Shown one piece after another: positions 33,434 through 42,643 of a DNA stretch of 64,000 nt. Origin of the DNA: Leifsonia soli. GTDB lineage: Bacteria > Actinomycetota > Actinomycetes > Actinomycetales > Microbacteriaceae. Under the pieces are notes generated by a model. The model ran no database searches. It saw nothing but the letters and a program-made list of their open reading frames with translations, and was not told the origin of the DNA. Position 1 is the first letter of the stretch. The number at the start of each line of letters is the position of its first letter. Position numbers and translations under genes: made by a program. The stretch spans positions 558,001 through 622,000 of the forward strand of contig NZ_JACCBJ010000001.1 in the NCBI RefSeq assembly GCF_013408745.1. The letters run 5' to 3'.

Positions 33434-34516
33434 ATGATCCGGTTCGAACACGTATCCAAGCAGTACCCGGGCACAGCGCGCCCTGCACTCAACGGCATCA
33501 ACCTCGAAGTGCTGCGCGGAGAGTTCGTCTTCCTCGTCGGCGCCTCGGGCTCCGGCAAGTCCAGCTGCCTGCGCCTGATCCTCAAAGAGGAGAAGCCGAC
33601 CAAGGGCAAGATCCACGTGCTGGGGCAGGACCTCGGCACGATCTCGTCGCGCAAGGTGCCGTACTTCCGCCGCAACATCGGTGTCGTCTTCCAGGACTTC
33701 CGGCTGCTGCCGAACAAGAACGTCTTCCAGAACGTCGCCTTCACCCTGCAGGTGATCGGCAAGTCGCGGGGCTTCATCCAGGAGGCCGTGCCCGACGTTC
33801 TGAAGATGGTCGGCCTCGACGGCAAGGCGCAGCGCCTGCCGCACGAGCTCTCGGGTGGTGAGCAGCAGCGCGTCGCGATCGCCCGGGCGGTGGTCAACAA
33901 GCCGCAGGTGCTCCTCGCCGACGAGCCCACCGGAAACCTCGACCCCGCGACGAGCGCCGGCATCATGGCCGTGCTCGAACGCATCAACGCCGGCGGCACC
34001 ACCGTCGTCATGGCCACGCACGAGGCCGCGATCGTCGACCAGATGAAGCGACGCGTCATCGAGCTCGTCGGCGGCCAGATCGTCCGCGACGAGCGCCACG
34101 GCGGATACGGCTTCACCGCCGCGATCCCGGTGGCGCAGCCGCTGGAGCGCGACGAGCCGGTCTCCGACGCGACACCCGTGTTCGCGGGAGCGGCCGCGGC
34201 AACGCCCGCCGCGCCGATGACCCGGCCGAACGCACCGACCTCGACACCGACCGCCCCGGTGGCGGTGCCGCAACAGGCACAGCCGCAGCAGGCGCCGCAG
34301 ACGCCGGCTCACCAGCCGCAGCACGCGCAGCCCGCCGAGCAGCCGCGGCCGGCCGCCTATCCGGCCCCGGTGCAGTTCGCGACCGCCCCGGTCCCGCCGG
34401 CCCCCGCGTCGGAGGAGCTGCCCGAACACCTGAACTTCACGGCGAACCTCGACCTCAGCGGACTCCGCGAGGACGCCGACCGTGACGGCGACCAGAATGT
34501 GGGGCCGACGAAATGA
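33434..34516 (+). CDS. ftsE: Cell division ATP-binding protein FtsE with long disordered C-terminal tail
   Basis: 360 residues, against about 220-230 for most FtsE proteins. Residues 1-228 are a complete ATPase: GASGSGKSS, the Q-loop [17 protein letters not shown], signature [14 protein letters not shown] and Walker [14 protein letters not shown]. Residues 230-325 are Ala/Pro/Gln-rich and disordered; the last 35 residues ([16 protein letters not shown] then an acidic end) look like a short folded or binding motif. FtsEX controls peptidoglycan hydrolases at division. It overlaps ftsX by 4 nt (ATGA). Confidence 0.96.
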   Translation: MIRFEHVSKQYPGTARPALNGINLEVLRGEFVFLVGASGSGKSSCLRLILKEEKPTKGKIHVLGQDLGTISSRKVPYFRRNIGVVFQDFRLLPNKNVFQNVAFTLQVIGKSRGFIQEAVPDVLKMVGLDGKAQRLPHELSGGEQQRVAIARAVVNKPQVLLADEPTGNLDPATSAGIMAVLERINAGGTTVVMATHEAAIVDQMKRRVIELVGGQIVRDERHGGYGFTAAIPVAQPLERDEPVSDATPVFAGAAAATPAAPMTRPNAPTSTPTAPVAVPQQAQPQQAPQTPAHQPQHAQPAEQPRPAAYPAPVQFATAPVPPAPASEELPEHLNFTANLDLSGLREDADRDGDQNVGPTK

Positions 34517-35418
34517 GATTCGGACTCATCTGGTCGGAGGTCGGCAACGGCCTCCGCCGCAACCTGTCGATGGTCGTGTCGGTCATCCTCGTCACGTTCA
34601 TCTCGCTGACCTTCGTCGGCACCGCCGTCCTGCTGCAGATGCAGATCGGCCAGATGAAGACCTACTGGTACGACCGCGCGCAGGTCGCCGTGTACATGTG
34701 CACGACGACGGACAACTGCGCGAGCGGGCCGGCCACCGACCAGTCCATCGAGGCGGTCAAGAAGCAGCTCGAGTCGCCCGAGCTCGCCCCGTACATCCAG
34801 AAGTTCTACTTCCAGGACCAGAAGCAGGGCTACGAGCAGTTCAAAGAGCAGTTCAAGGGCAACCAGATCGCCGACTTCGTGACGCCGGACATGATCCCGC
34901 AGACGTTCTGGGTGAACCTGAAGGATCCGAACCAGTCGGCCGTGCTCACCGAGACGCTCTCCGGGTCGGCGGGCGTGCAGAGCGTTGTCGACCAGCGGAG
35001 CTACCTGGACCAGATCTTCAGCATCCTCAACGCCGCCAGCTACACCGCGATCGGCATCGCGGCGCTCATGCTCGTGGCGGCGGTGCTGCTGATCGCCACG
35101 ACGATCCGGCTCTCCGCGTTCTCGCGAAGGCGGGAGATCGGGATCATGCGGCTGGTCGGCGCCTCCAACCGCTTCATCCAGACGCCGTTCATCATCGAGG
35201 GCGTGATCGCCGCGCTCGTCGGGTCGATCCTCGCCTCGGTCGTGATCGCGCTGGGCGTGCAGTTCTTCGTCCGCGGGTACCTCAGCCAGCGCATCCAGTC
35301 GATCAACTTCGTCGGGATGGAGCAGGCCTGGCTGGTGATCCCCATCCTCGTCGTGATCGGCGTGGTGCTGGCCGCCGCGTCCGCCAACTTCGCCATCAAG
35401 CGGTATCTGAAGGTCTGA
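34513..35418 (+). CDS. ftsX: Cell division protein FtsX
   Basis: 301 residues, four membrane helices. The first follows [20 protein letters not shown]; a large outside loop (about residues 50-175, with two Cys residues in [10 protein letters not shown]) is expected to contact a periplasmic-side hydrolase such as RipC. The FtsX C-terminal segment with [19 protein letters not shown] is present. Translationally coupled to ftsE. Confidence 0.96.
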   Translation: MRFGLIWSEVGNGLRRNLSMVVSVILVTFISLTFVGTAVLLQMQIGQMKTYWYDRAQVAVYMCTTTDNCASGPATDQSIEAVKKQLESPELAPYIQKFYFQDQKQGYEQFKEQFKGNQIADFVTPDMIPQTFWVNLKDPNQSAVLTETLSGSAGVQSVVDQRSYLDQIFSILNAASYTAIGIAALMLVAAVLLIATTIRLSAFSRRREIGIMRLVGASNRFIQTPFIIEGVIAALVGSILASVVIALGVQFFVRGYLSQRIQSINFVGMEQAWLVIPILVVIGVVLAAASANFAIKRYLKV

Positions 35419-35445
35419 GCCGTGCCCGGGAGACCGGGGAGGCGA

Positions 35446-35451
35446 TAGACT
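35446..35451 (+). promoter_or_regulatory. -10 box (TAGACT) before smpB
   Basis: TAGACT lies 57 bases before the smpB GTG, suggesting that smpB has its own promoter in addition to reading from ftsEX. Confidence 0.4.
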
Positions 35452-35508
35452 GGTCCGCTGCCCGGCACCGCGCCGGGCGATGACCGTCGCCGATGTGAGG
35501 AGCGAGCT

Positions 35509-35985
35509 GTGCCGAAGGAACGGGGCCAGAAGGTCGTGGCCACCAATCGCCGGGCGCGCCACGACTACACGATCGAGGACACCTTCGAGGCGGGCCTCGT
35601 GCTCACCGGGACCGAGGTGAAGTCGCTGCGGATGGGACGGGCGTCCCTCGTCGACGGCTACGCGTTCGTCGACGGCGGAGAGGCCTGGCTCGACGCCGTG
35701 CACATCCCCGAGTACGCCGACGGCACCTGGAACAACCACGCACCGCGCCGCAAGCGGAAGCTGCTGCTGCACAAGGCCCAGATCCTCAAGATCGAGAACA
35801 AGGTCAAGCAGGGCGGCTACACCATCGTGCCGCTGTCGATCTACTTCAACGACGGCCGCGCGAAGGTCGAGATCGCGGTCGCCAAGGGCAAGCGCGAGTA
35901 CGACAAGCGGCAGGCTCTGCGGGAGCGTCAGGACCAGCGTGAGGCGCAGCGGGCGATGTCCACGCGCAACCACCTGGGCGAGTGA
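35509..35985 (+). CDS. smpB: SsrA-binding protein
   Basis: 158 residues, GTG start. The OB-fold core carries [29 protein letters not shown] and [15 protein letters not shown]; the C-terminal basic tail ([23 protein letters not shown]) becomes helical in the ribosomal mRNA channel. It carries tmRNA to stalled ribosomes. The tmRNA gene itself lies 2.4 kb downstream, on the same strand. Confidence 0.97.
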   Translation: MPKERGQKVVATNRRARHDYTIEDTFEAGLVLTGTEVKSLRMGRASLVDGYAFVDGGEAWLDAVHIPEYADGTWNNHAPRRKRKLLLHKAQILKIENKVKQGGYTIVPLSIYFNDGRAKVEIAVAKGKREYDKRQALRERQDQREAQRAMSTRNHLGE

Positions 35986-36014
35986 CCGTTCCGGCGGAGT
36001 GACAGACTGAGGTC

Positions 36015-36755
36015 ATGGACTCCACCGCTCAGCGCATCCCGATCGCAGGAACCTACAACTTCCGGGATGTCGGCGGCTACCCGGCGGCGGGCGGCACCAC
36101 GCGCCGCGGAAAGCTGTACCGCGCCGACGCGCTTGGCCGGATCGGACGACCCGGGCGGGAGGCGCTCCGCGAGCTGGGCATCCGCATCGTGATCGACCTG
36201 CGCGACGACTTCGAGGTGGAGGCGCTGCCCGACGATCTGGACGGACTGGACGTCGAGGTGCTGCGGCTGCCGGTGTTCGAGGGCTCCGGCGCCTCGGCGG
36301 CCACCGTCGGCGCGACCATCGTGCACCTGTACGACAAGATCGTCTTCCAGCACACCGACGTGATCGTCCGTGCCCTGCGCGAGATCGCGGACACGGGGGA
36401 GGAGGCGGTGGTCGTGCACTGCACGGCGGGCAAGGACCGCACCGGCATCGTCGTGGCGCTCGCCCTGCTCGCCGTCGGTGTCGACCGCGAGACCGTCGTG
36501 GCCGACTACGCGCTCACCGAGGACAACCTGCGCGGGCCGTGGCTCGAGGGGATGCTGGATTTGGTCCGCGGCTACGGGGTCGAGGTGACGCCCGATCTGC
36601 GGATCATTCTCGGCGGCAGTCCGCGGGAGGCGCTGGAGACCACGATCGACCGGATCGAGGAGCGCGCGGGCAGCGTTCGGCAGTACCTGCTCGACGCGGG
36701 ACTGGACGAGGTCGAGCTGGCGATGCTCCGCTCCGTGCTCGTCGAGCCGGCCTGA
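36015..36755 (+). CDS. Tyrosine-protein phosphatase (Tyr_phosphatase_3 type)
   Basis: 246 residues. N-terminal NFRDVGGYPAAGGTTRRGKLYRADAL and the CX5R loop HCTAGKDRTGIVVALAL match the MptpB/LipA-like dual-specificity family, which can act on phosphotyrosine and phosphoinositides. The Lys and Asp in AGKDRTG are the family hallmark. No signal peptide is seen, so it acts in the cytosol unless exported by other means. Starts 29 bases after smpB, so cotranscription is possible. Confidence 0.93.
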   Translation: MDSTAQRIPIAGTYNFRDVGGYPAAGGTTRRGKLYRADALGRIGRPGREALRELGIRIVIDLRDDFEVEALPDDLDGLDVEVLRLPVFEGSGASAATVGATIVHLYDKIVFQHTDVIVRALREIADTGEEAVVVHCTAGKDRTGIVVALALLAVGVDRETVVADYALTEDNLRGPWLEGMLDLVRGYGVEVTPDLRIILGGSPREALETTIDRIEERAGSVRQYLLDAGLDEVELAMLRSVLVEPA

Positions 36756-36831
36756 CGCGCAGCACCCGCCGGGATTCTCATCGGACCCATAACCGCTTCC
36801 CAGCGCGAACAGGGCTCTCGGCTGCTTTCAT

Positions 36832-37515
36832 ATGAACATGAGCAACACACCGCCCACCGATCCCACCGAGCCGCTGCCGGCTTCCCCGGGCTACACGCCG
36901 CCGCCTGGTCCGCCTGCGCCGGCTCCGGGTCCCGCTGCTCCGGGCGCGGCGGTACCGGGCACGCCGGCGCCCGTGGTCACCGAGCCGTTCTACAAGCGGC
37001 ACGGACTGGCGTTCGCGATCTCGACGCTCGTGCTCTCGATCGTCGTACTGCTCGGGCTGGTGACGGCCGGCTCCTTCGCGGTCGCCAGCGTGGTGTCGCA
37101 CATGGGCGAGCGGGCCATCTCGCGCGTCATCCCGGGGCAGGGTCACGGGCAGCCGGGAATGCCCGGGATGCCGGGGATGCCGGGCGACGGCGATGATAAC
37201 GGCGGCGGCGGCCAGCAGGGCGGCGACCAGAAGGGCCGCGTGCTCGTGCGCGGCACCATCGTCTCCATCTCGGGGGACACCTGGACCATCGACCGCGACA
37301 GCGGCTCGTCGGTCGAGGTGCGGGTGACGTCGTCGACGGTGTTCGGCACGCCGATGCAGTCGGCGTCGAAGTCGGACTTCGCGAAGGGGGACGAGGTGAT
37401 CGTCATCGCGAAGCGCGCCGACGACACCGTGACCGCGACGCGCGTGCTCAAGCTGGACGCGTTCCCCACCCGTCCGCCGTCGACGCCGGGCACGCCGCAG
37501 ACCCCGGGATCCTGA
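36832..37515 (+). CDS. Membrane-anchored DUF5666-like protein with proline-rich tail
   Basis: 227 residues. A Pro/Ala-rich cytoplasmic N-terminus is followed by one membrane helix (FAISTLVLSIVVLLGLVTAGSFAVA), a collagen-like PGMPGMPGMPGDGD linker, a Gly/Gln stretch and a small beta domain (RVLVRGTIVSISGDTWTIDRDSGSSVEVRV...KGDEVIVIAKRADDTVTATRV) of the DUF5666/OB-like type exposed outside. ATG 36838 is an equally possible start. The function of the family is unknown. Confidence 0.85.
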   Translation: MNMSNTPPTDPTEPLPASPGYTPPPGPPAPAPGPAAPGAAVPGTPAPVVTEPFYKRHGLAFAISTLVLSIVVLLGLVTAGSFAVASVVSHMGERAISRVIPGQGHGQPGMPGMPGMPGDGDDNGGGGQQGGDQKGRVLVRGTIVSISGDTWTIDRDSGSSVEVRVTSSTVFGTPMQSASKSDFAKGDEVIVIAKRADDTVTATRVLKLDAFPTRPPSTPGTPQTPGS

Positions 37516-37556
37516 TAGAGCCCGGATCCTGATCCCCGCAGGTCGGCAGCCGCCGG

Positions 37557-38225
37557 TCAGCTGGCGGAGAACCGCGCGTGCACCTGCACCGCGATGGTCA
37601 GCTCCTCCGGCTTGAGCGACAGGGTCGCCCCTCCGGAGTCGGCGGACACCGCGCGGGCGAACAGCGGCTGCGGCGGCTGCCCCGGCGCCGATCCGTCGCC
37701 GAGCATGCCCGGGTCGCTGAGCGCGAGCGGCTTCACCGTGGTGAGCCCGAGACTCGTCGCGTACACCGTCGCCTTCGCGACCGCGTTCTCCACCGCACGG
37801 CGCCGCGCCTCCTGCGTCAGCGTCTGCCGGCGCGCCTCCGTCAGCGACCAGGTGACGCCGTCGACCGCGACGCCGTCGAGCAGCGACACCACCCCGACCC
37901 AGTCGGACAGGGCGGCCAGGTCGCTGAACCGCGCGTCGATCCCGACCTCCGCATGATGCACGACGTCGAGCCGGCGACCGTCGTTGCTCCACGGGCGGTC
38001 GCCCCAGACCCGGAGCTGGTCGGAGGACCACTGCGTGACGGGACCGCTCTGCGGGTTGTGGAGCTCCCGCAGCTCGCTGCTGAGCTGCAGCTGTCGCTGC
38101 GTCGTGAGCGCGAGCACGTCCTCGCGCGACGGCCCCTCGTAGGTGACCCGCAGCCGCACGGCTCCGCGCTCGGCCGGGTGACGCAGCTCGTATTCCCCCT
38201 GGACAGTGATGATCGTGTCGGCCAT
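37557..38225 (-). CDS. SIMPL domain (DUF541) protein
   Basis: 222 residues. The SIMPL fold is seen in ITVQGEYELRHPAERGAVRLRVTYEG, VHHAEVGIDARFSDLAALSDWVGVVS, and the helical ARRQTLTQEARRRAVENAVAKATVYATSLGL with ELTIAVQVHARF at the end. Related proteins are periplasmic or signalling-associated; this one has no signal peptide and appears cytosolic. Function unknown. Confidence 0.9.
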   Translation of the reverse strand: MADTIITVQGEYELRHPAERGAVRLRVTYEGPSREDVLALTTQRQLQLSSELRELHNPQSGPVTQWSSDQLRVWGDRPWSNDGRRLDVVHHAEVGIDARFSDLAALSDWVGVVSLLDGVAVDGVTWSLTEARRQTLTQEARRRAVENAVAKATVYATSLGLTTVKPLALSDPGMLGDGSAPGQPPQPLFARAVSADSGGATLSLKPEELTIAVQVHARFSAS

Positions 38226-38353
38226 TCCCCGATGGTGGCATAAACGGCGCAGGGGCGATGTTGTAGTATGAGTAGCTGCCCGCCTGGTCGGGCAGACTGG
38301 TATCTGGACAACTCAACAGCGCGTGACAGCGACCCGGCCGACAGGCCGCGCAT

Positions 38354-38748
38354 GGGGATGATCGGTTTCGACATTGTCTGCGTGACTGTGAGAAGCGGGT
38401 CGAGGATGCATGGTTATCTCGTTAACGATCCATGCGAAAAAATAAGTGCCAATAACAAGAGCACTGTCTCGGCCAAGGCCGACTTCGCCCTCGCGGCGTA
38501 AGTTCACCTCCGCCATTTGAGAGACCGTCAGTCCGGGAATCGTTCCCTACCCGGATCCTGGCGTCAGCTAGGGGACTTGCTTCTGCGTTGAGCATCAGGG
38601 CGCAGAGGGACTTCCACTGATACTGGGTCCGTCGGAGCAGGTGCCAATGACAAGCTCCGGGACCGAGAAAGCGACTTCATTGGCTACGCCCGTAGAAGGC
38701 ACATGACCACAGCAGTGGACGGGGGTTCGATTCCCCCCATCTCCACCA
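38354..38748 (+). ncRNA. ssrA: tmRNA
   Basis: The 5' end GGGGATGATCGGTTTCGACA and the 3' end CATCTCCACCA pair as the tRNA-like acceptor, and GGTTCGATTCC forms the T arm. The resume codon GCC is at 38448, and the tag reading frame 38448-38501 encodes ANNKSTVSAKADFALAA followed by TAA. The AxNN...LAA form is the usual actinobacterial degradation tag. CCA is encoded. A 7-bp hairpin (ctgcccg/cgggcag) about 70 bases upstream lies between a TAGTAT box (38264) and the RNA, possibly in a leader removed by processing. Confidence 0.96.
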
Positions 38749-38805
38749 TTCGGTCGCTGTCACGCGTTGTTCAGATCCGTGTGGTTCCGGGGAAAGTGAG
38801 GCCGC

Positions 38806-40239
38806 CTACTCCACCCGGGACGCCGCAGGATCGAGGCTGTCCGGCGCTGTCGGTGAGAACCGGCCGTCGGCCACCGCCTGGCGGACGGTCAGATAGTCCG
38901 CGTACGCCTGGTCCGCGTAGGCGAAGGCCCAGGCGACGACCGCGGCGTCGAATGCCGTGCCGCCGCCGAGGTAGCCCGAGATGAACGGAGCGTCGGGCGA
39001 CTGGGCGTGGGCGCGCGCGAGGACGGTGCCGCAGGCGTCGACGTAGTCGGCGAAAGGCCGGAATCCGAGCGTCTCCGTGTCGATGGACACGTTCTGGTCG
39101 CGGAACTGCCGGATGTAGTACGCATGCCCGTCCTGCGTGACATAACCGAGGAACGGGTCGCTCACGGCTTGCAGCACGCGCTGGTTGGCGACGACACGGT
39201 GACCGTGCTCGGCGGAGTGGGCGTGATCGTCGAAAGCGGGAGCGCATCCCGCGGGAGCACCGCCGAACTCCACGACGACGGACTCGGTCGCTTCCTTCAC
39301 CTGAAGCACCAAGGACTCGCCGGCCGGCCCCGAGAGCACGATGATGTAGCACCGCGTCCCCACGCTGCCGACGCCGACGACCCGGCGCACGGCATCCGTC
39401 GCGGTGTACTGGGACAGGAGCAGCGCGATGTCGGCGGGGACGGTGGTGGCGTACTCGCGCGCGATCGCGAGCACCCTGCGCTCGGTCGCCTCGGGGATGT
39501 GGGTGAGTCGTGGCGGACTCTCGATGATCGCCGTCGTGCCGTCGGGGGCGCGTTCGGTGATCTTGCGCACCACCCGCTCCGACGTGCGGCGGGAGGCCTC
39601 CGCGATCGCGCGGTCGAGCACCTTCTGCGAGCTCGCTGCCCGCCGGCCTCCGCGGACGTCCGCGCGCAGGTAGTAGCGTTCCAGCGCGCCCAGCCCGGTG
39701 AACTGCCTCATCGCCGTCCGGTACGCGGCCGCCGCCTCGGATGCCGCCCTCTCGGCCTTCGCCTCCGAGAATCCTCGCTGGCGCGCAGCGATCACCACGC
39801 TCGTGACGAAGCGCTTCACATCCCACTCCCACGGCCCGTAGGCGGCCTCGTCGAAATCGTTGAGGTCGAAGACGAGCCTGCGCTCCGGCGAGGCGAAGAT
39901 GCCGAAATTGGCGACGTGCGCGTCGCCGCAGATCGTCACGTCGATGCCCGTCCGGGGTCCGTCGCGCAGGTCGGCCGCCTGGATGGCGGCAGAACCGCGG
40001 TAGAAGGCGAAGGGGTTCTCGGTCATCCGCTCGAGGCGGAGCGGGATCAGCTCCGCGACGCGGTGCTCGTGCTGCCGACGGAGGACGCCGACGGGATCGC
40101 GATCCTTCGCCGGTGCATACGTCGCATGGATGCTGCGCGGCACCCGCTCGCGAGCCCGCCTTCCCGCGTCGTACAGGCCGGCTGCGGACCGGACTGCGTC
40201 GTGATCGAAGCGGAGGCGACCGGAGTCCACAGAACTCAT
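38806..40239 (-). CDS. DUF2252 family protein
   Basis: 477 residues from ATG 40239; the longer ATG at 40281 would run into the next gene's stop. Family features include ENPFAFYRGSAAI, DVTICGDAHVANFGIFASPERRLVFDLNDFDEAAYGPWEWDVKRF, RDQNVSIDTET and a C-terminal YLGGGTAFDAAVVAWAFAYADQAYADY. The GDAHxxNFG and NDFDE motifs recall the catalytic loop and metal-binding DFD of aminoglycoside-kinase-like folds, so a small-molecule kinase activity is possible but unproven. It follows the META lipoprotein gene closely on the same strand. Confidence 0.92.
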   Translation of the reverse strand: MSSVDSGRLRFDHDAVRSAAGLYDAGRRARERVPRSIHATYAPAKDRDPVGVLRRQHEHRVAELIPLRLERMTENPFAFYRGSAAIQAADLRDGPRTGIDVTICGDAHVANFGIFASPERRLVFDLNDFDEAAYGPWEWDVKRFVTSVVIAARQRGFSEAKAERAASEAAAAYRTAMRQFTGLGALERYYLRADVRGGRRAASSQKVLDRAIAEASRRTSERVVRKITERAPDGTTAIIESPPRLTHIPEATERRVLAIAREYATTVPADIALLLSQYTATDAVRRVVGVGSVGTRCYIIVLSGPAGESLVLQVKEATESVVVEFGGAPAGCAPAFDDHAHSAEHGHRVVANQRVLQAVSDPFLGYVTQDGHAYYIRQFRDQNVSIDTETLGFRPFADYVDACGTVLARAHAQSPDAPFISGYLGGGTAFDAAVVAWAFAYADQAYADYLTVRQAVADGRFSPTAPDSLDPAASRVE

Positions 40240-40246
40240 CCCCGGC

Positions 40247-40612
40247 TCAGCGCCGCTGGAGGGTCCCGATCTTGGTATCACCGGATCGATAGACGGTGAG
40301 GGTGTTGCCGTCGACCTTCGCCGTTGCGGCGAGGTTGAGCCACGGGGTGACTCCCTCGCACGCCTTCAGCGTCGAGGCGAAGGGCCCGAACGTGAACGTG
40401 TCGCCGGAGATGCTGCCCTGACCCTTGAGCGGGTTGCAGCCGTCGGTACCCGAGAAGGAACCATCGGACGTGATGGTCAAGGAGGGCTTCCCGGGTGCGA
40501 CCTGACCCCAGTCGCCGGTGAACGAGGAACCGGACGAGGAGCACCCAGCGAGGACGATCATGGTTGCAACGGCAGCGATGGAGAATCCCGCTCGCGCGAA
40601 TCGAGTGCTCAT
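40247..40612 (-). CDS. META-domain lipoprotein
   Basis: 121 residues. A signal peptide with lipobox (IVLAGC) precedes a Ser/Gly linker and a META-domain-like core: GKPSLTITSDGSFSGTDGCNPLKGQGSISGDTFTFGPFASTLKAC. The two Cys residues in TDGCN and LKACEG are the pair seen in HslJ/META proteins. It is predicted to sit on the outside of the membrane. Seven bases separate its stop from the DUF2252 start. Confidence 0.9.
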   Translation of the reverse strand: MSTRFARAGFSIAAVATMIVLAGCSSSGSSFTGDWGQVAPGKPSLTITSDGSFSGTDGCNPLKGQGSISGDTFTFGPFASTLKACEGVTPWLNLAATAKVDGNTLTVYRSGDTKIGTLQRR

Positions 40613-40675
40613 GCCCAGACCCTAGTGGAGCGGGTTCCCGCGCGACCAGATCCGAGTCCCACCGCCCACGTCGGC

Positions 40676-41674
40676 TCATCGCCGTTCCACCGCATCGTCC
40701 GCGTGCCGAAGCGGGATCTCGGCGCGCATCACGCCTCGGCGGACACGCGTCACCAGAAGGAGTGAGCCCACGGCGACAGCCAGTATCACGCCCGTGACGA
40801 TGACGACGAGGCCCCACGAGACGACCTGCCAGCCGGGGAATGCGGCGAGGGAGGCCCACTCGATGCCGTAGGCGCCGGCGGCCGCGATCGGGAACGTGAA
40901 CGACCAGAAGCCGAGCGTGAAGGTGAGCCTGCGATAGCGGGGGAGGAGCGCGAGTTGTTGCAGCGCCATGAGCACCAGCAGCCCCAGAAGCACGGTGGAG
41001 ACGAGGTCGGCCTGCTCGCCGTTGATCGTGAACCAGGCGGTTCCGGCCACGGCGGGTGGTGCGAGCAGGATCGCGCAGGTGGGCGTGAGCGCGTCGGGAA
41101 GAGCGGCGAAGAACGCCAGTCTCGCCAGGAGCACGGTCGAGATGACGATCCAGAAGAAGACGCCGACGCCGAAGGCTCCGATCGCCATCCCGGGCAGACC
41201 GATCCTGGACGACGTGGTCGCCGCGATCAGGCCCGCCGCCACGGTCGGCAGCAGGTAGCCGCCGTGGAACGCCTCAGGGGGCAGGCTGCCGCTGTGCCAG
41301 AACGCCAGCACCCAGCCGGCGAACGCCGCGGCGACGATGATCGCAACGATGACGACGACGCTGCCGGCGATCGGCGTGAAGCGGTACAGATCGGCGCCGA
41401 GCAGCATCCCGACGACAGGGACGAGCGCGGCGATGGGGCCCTGCGCGGGATGCCTCAACTGCTGTCGCAGGGTCTCGGCGCTCCTGGCGCCGCGGCGCAG
41501 GTGCGCGACGATGAGCCAGATCCAGGAGACGGCGACGACCACCCAGAGTGCCTGCCCGATGGGTTCCGGGACGCCCAGGAGGCGGGCCGCCACGGTCCAG
41601 ATGGTGGCGAGCCCGGCGAGGCCGAAGGCGATCGCGAGGGTGTTGAGCGGGATGCGCTGCGCGGCGCTCATCAC
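40676..41674 (-). CDS. TDT/SLAC1-family transporter (tellurite-resistance/dicarboxylate type)
   Basis: 332 residues, ten hydrophobic segments. The first (IPLNTLAIAFGLAGLATIWTVAARLLG), FWHSGSLPPEAFHGGYLLPTVAAGL and the pore-side Phe/Gly segments (FGVGVFFWIVIST, LGFWSFTFPIAAAGAYGIEWA) fit the TehA/SLAC1 anion-channel fold. Substrate (dicarboxylate, sulfite or other anion) cannot be told. It ends 63 bases from the start of the META lipoprotein gene. Confidence 0.88.
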   Translation of the reverse strand: MMSAAQRIPLNTLAIAFGLAGLATIWTVAARLLGVPEPIGQALWVVVAVSWIWLIVAHLRRGARSAETLRQQLRHPAQGPIAALVPVVGMLLGADLYRFTPIAGSVVVIVAIIVAAAFAGWVLAFWHSGSLPPEAFHGGYLLPTVAAGLIAATTSSRIGLPGMAIGAFGVGVFFWIVISTVLLARLAFFAALPDALTPTCAILLAPPAVAGTAWFTINGEQADLVSTVLLGLLVLMALQQLALLPRYRRLTFTLGFWSFTFPIAAAGAYGIEWASLAAFPGWQVVSWGLVVIVTGVILAVAVGSLLLVTRVRRGVMRAEIPLRHADDAVERR

Positions 41675-41974
41675 TGCGCCGCCGACGACAGTTCTTCATC
41701 GATGCGGAGTACGGCGAGTTCGCGATGCCCGCCGATCGGAGCCCTGGCCATTCGTTGGTCCCTTCGACGATCACCGGTTGCGGCGATGGAGTACGGAATG
41801 TGCCCGCGGTGGCCTCTGTGCGATGGTCGCGGTCACGAGGGGACGGTATCGCCTCCGCCCGGTCGTGCGCGACATCGGGCGGCTTCCCGCAGCCCTCGAG
41901 TACTGCCTGTCCACGGTGGGACCTTCCCTGCGACACTGACCCCGGAAATGACCGGACCAGTGAGAGGGACACCC
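41675..41974. other. Intergenic region between divergent TDT and DUF6325 genes
   Basis: 300 bases without a supportable gene. It must hold the promoters for both directions. No convincing -35/-10 pair, repeat or hairpin stands out; a GAGAGGGA ribosome binding site lies at its right end. Confidence 0.5.
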
Positions 41975-42475
41975 ATGACCGACGACAATGACTCCGTCGC
42001 CCCGATCGATTTCGTGATCATCGAATTCCCGCCGGGGCAGCAGAATTTCTCCGGCGAGGTGATCGACGAGCTCCTGGCGCTCGTCGACGCCGGCACCATC
42101 CGCCTCGTCGACGCCATCGTGCTCGTCAAGGACGAGGACGGCTCCGTCGAGGCCGTCGAGCTGTCCGAGCTGCAGGGCCCGTCGGCCCTCGCGACGCTCG
42201 CGGAGCAGCTCGCCGACTTCCTCGCGGAGGCGGACATCGCGACCCTGGCCGAGGCGATGGAGCCGGGCAGCGTCGCCGGCGCCATCGTCTACGAGAACGT
42301 GTGGGCGGCTCCGTTCGCGGCCGCCGCACGCAGGGCCGGCGGGCGGCTCATCGCGGATGGGCGCATCCACAGCCAGGACATCGCCGACGCCCTGGAGGCG
42401 GAGGCCGAGCTGGAGGCCGCAGAGGACTTGGAACAGCAGGAACAGCGGAAAACGCAGGAAGAGCAGGGAGTCTGA
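41975..42475 (+). CDS. DUF6325 family protein
   Basis: 166 residues, GAGAGGGA upstream of the ATG. Family-like features: APIDFVIIEFPPGQQNFSGEVIDELLALVDAGTIRLVDAIVLVKDEDG and GSVAGAIVYENVWAAPFAAAARRAGGRLIADGRI. These small acidic proteins are usually encoded with a SHOCT-type partner and have no proven role; a stress or membrane-associated function is often assumed. The C-terminus here is an extended acidic coiled coil (EAEAELEAAEDLEQQEQRKTQEE). First gene of an apparent three-gene operon. Confidence 0.88.
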   Translation: MTDDNDSVAPIDFVIIEFPPGQQNFSGEVIDELLALVDAGTIRLVDAIVLVKDEDGSVEAVELSELQGPSALATLAEQLADFLAEADIATLAEAMEPGSVAGAIVYENVWAAPFAAAARRAGGRLIADGRIHSQDIADALEAEAELEAAEDLEQQEQRKTQEEQGV

Positions 42476-42476
42476 G

Positions 42477-42632
42477 ATGTTGAGACCAGCACGAGTGGGG
42501 CGCGTCGGCGTCGTCCGCGCCCCCGTCGCCAAGGCCGCCGTCGTCACGCGCGCCGTCACACCGGGCCCCGCGCCCGTCGCAAAGGCCGCCGTCGTCGGCG
42601 CCGCCCTGACCCCGCGCCGCCGGCGCATCTGA
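42477..42632 (+). CDS. 51-residue basic protein with duplicated PVAKAAVV motif
   Basis: Starts one base after the DUF6325 stop. The sequence is Arg/Val/Ala-rich with a near-exact 27-bp duplication (42519-42545 and 42570-42596) encoding APVAKAAVV twice, and ends in PRRRRI. The short hydrophobic stretches could insert into a membrane. DUF6325 genes elsewhere are followed by a longer protein with a similar basic, Ala/Val-rich N-terminus and a C-terminal SHOCT domain; this one may be a shortened version. That relation is inferred from memory of such neighbourhoods. Confidence 0.65.
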   Translation: MLRPARVGRVGVVRAPVAKAAVVTRAVTPGPAPVAKAAVVGAALTPRRRRI

Positions 42633-42643
42633 GAGGAGCCGTC

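Noticed and set aside
38268..38501. A 77-codon protein gene ending in DFALAA
   Set aside because: The end is the tmRNA tag; the upstream part is promoter and tRNA-like domain of ssrA.
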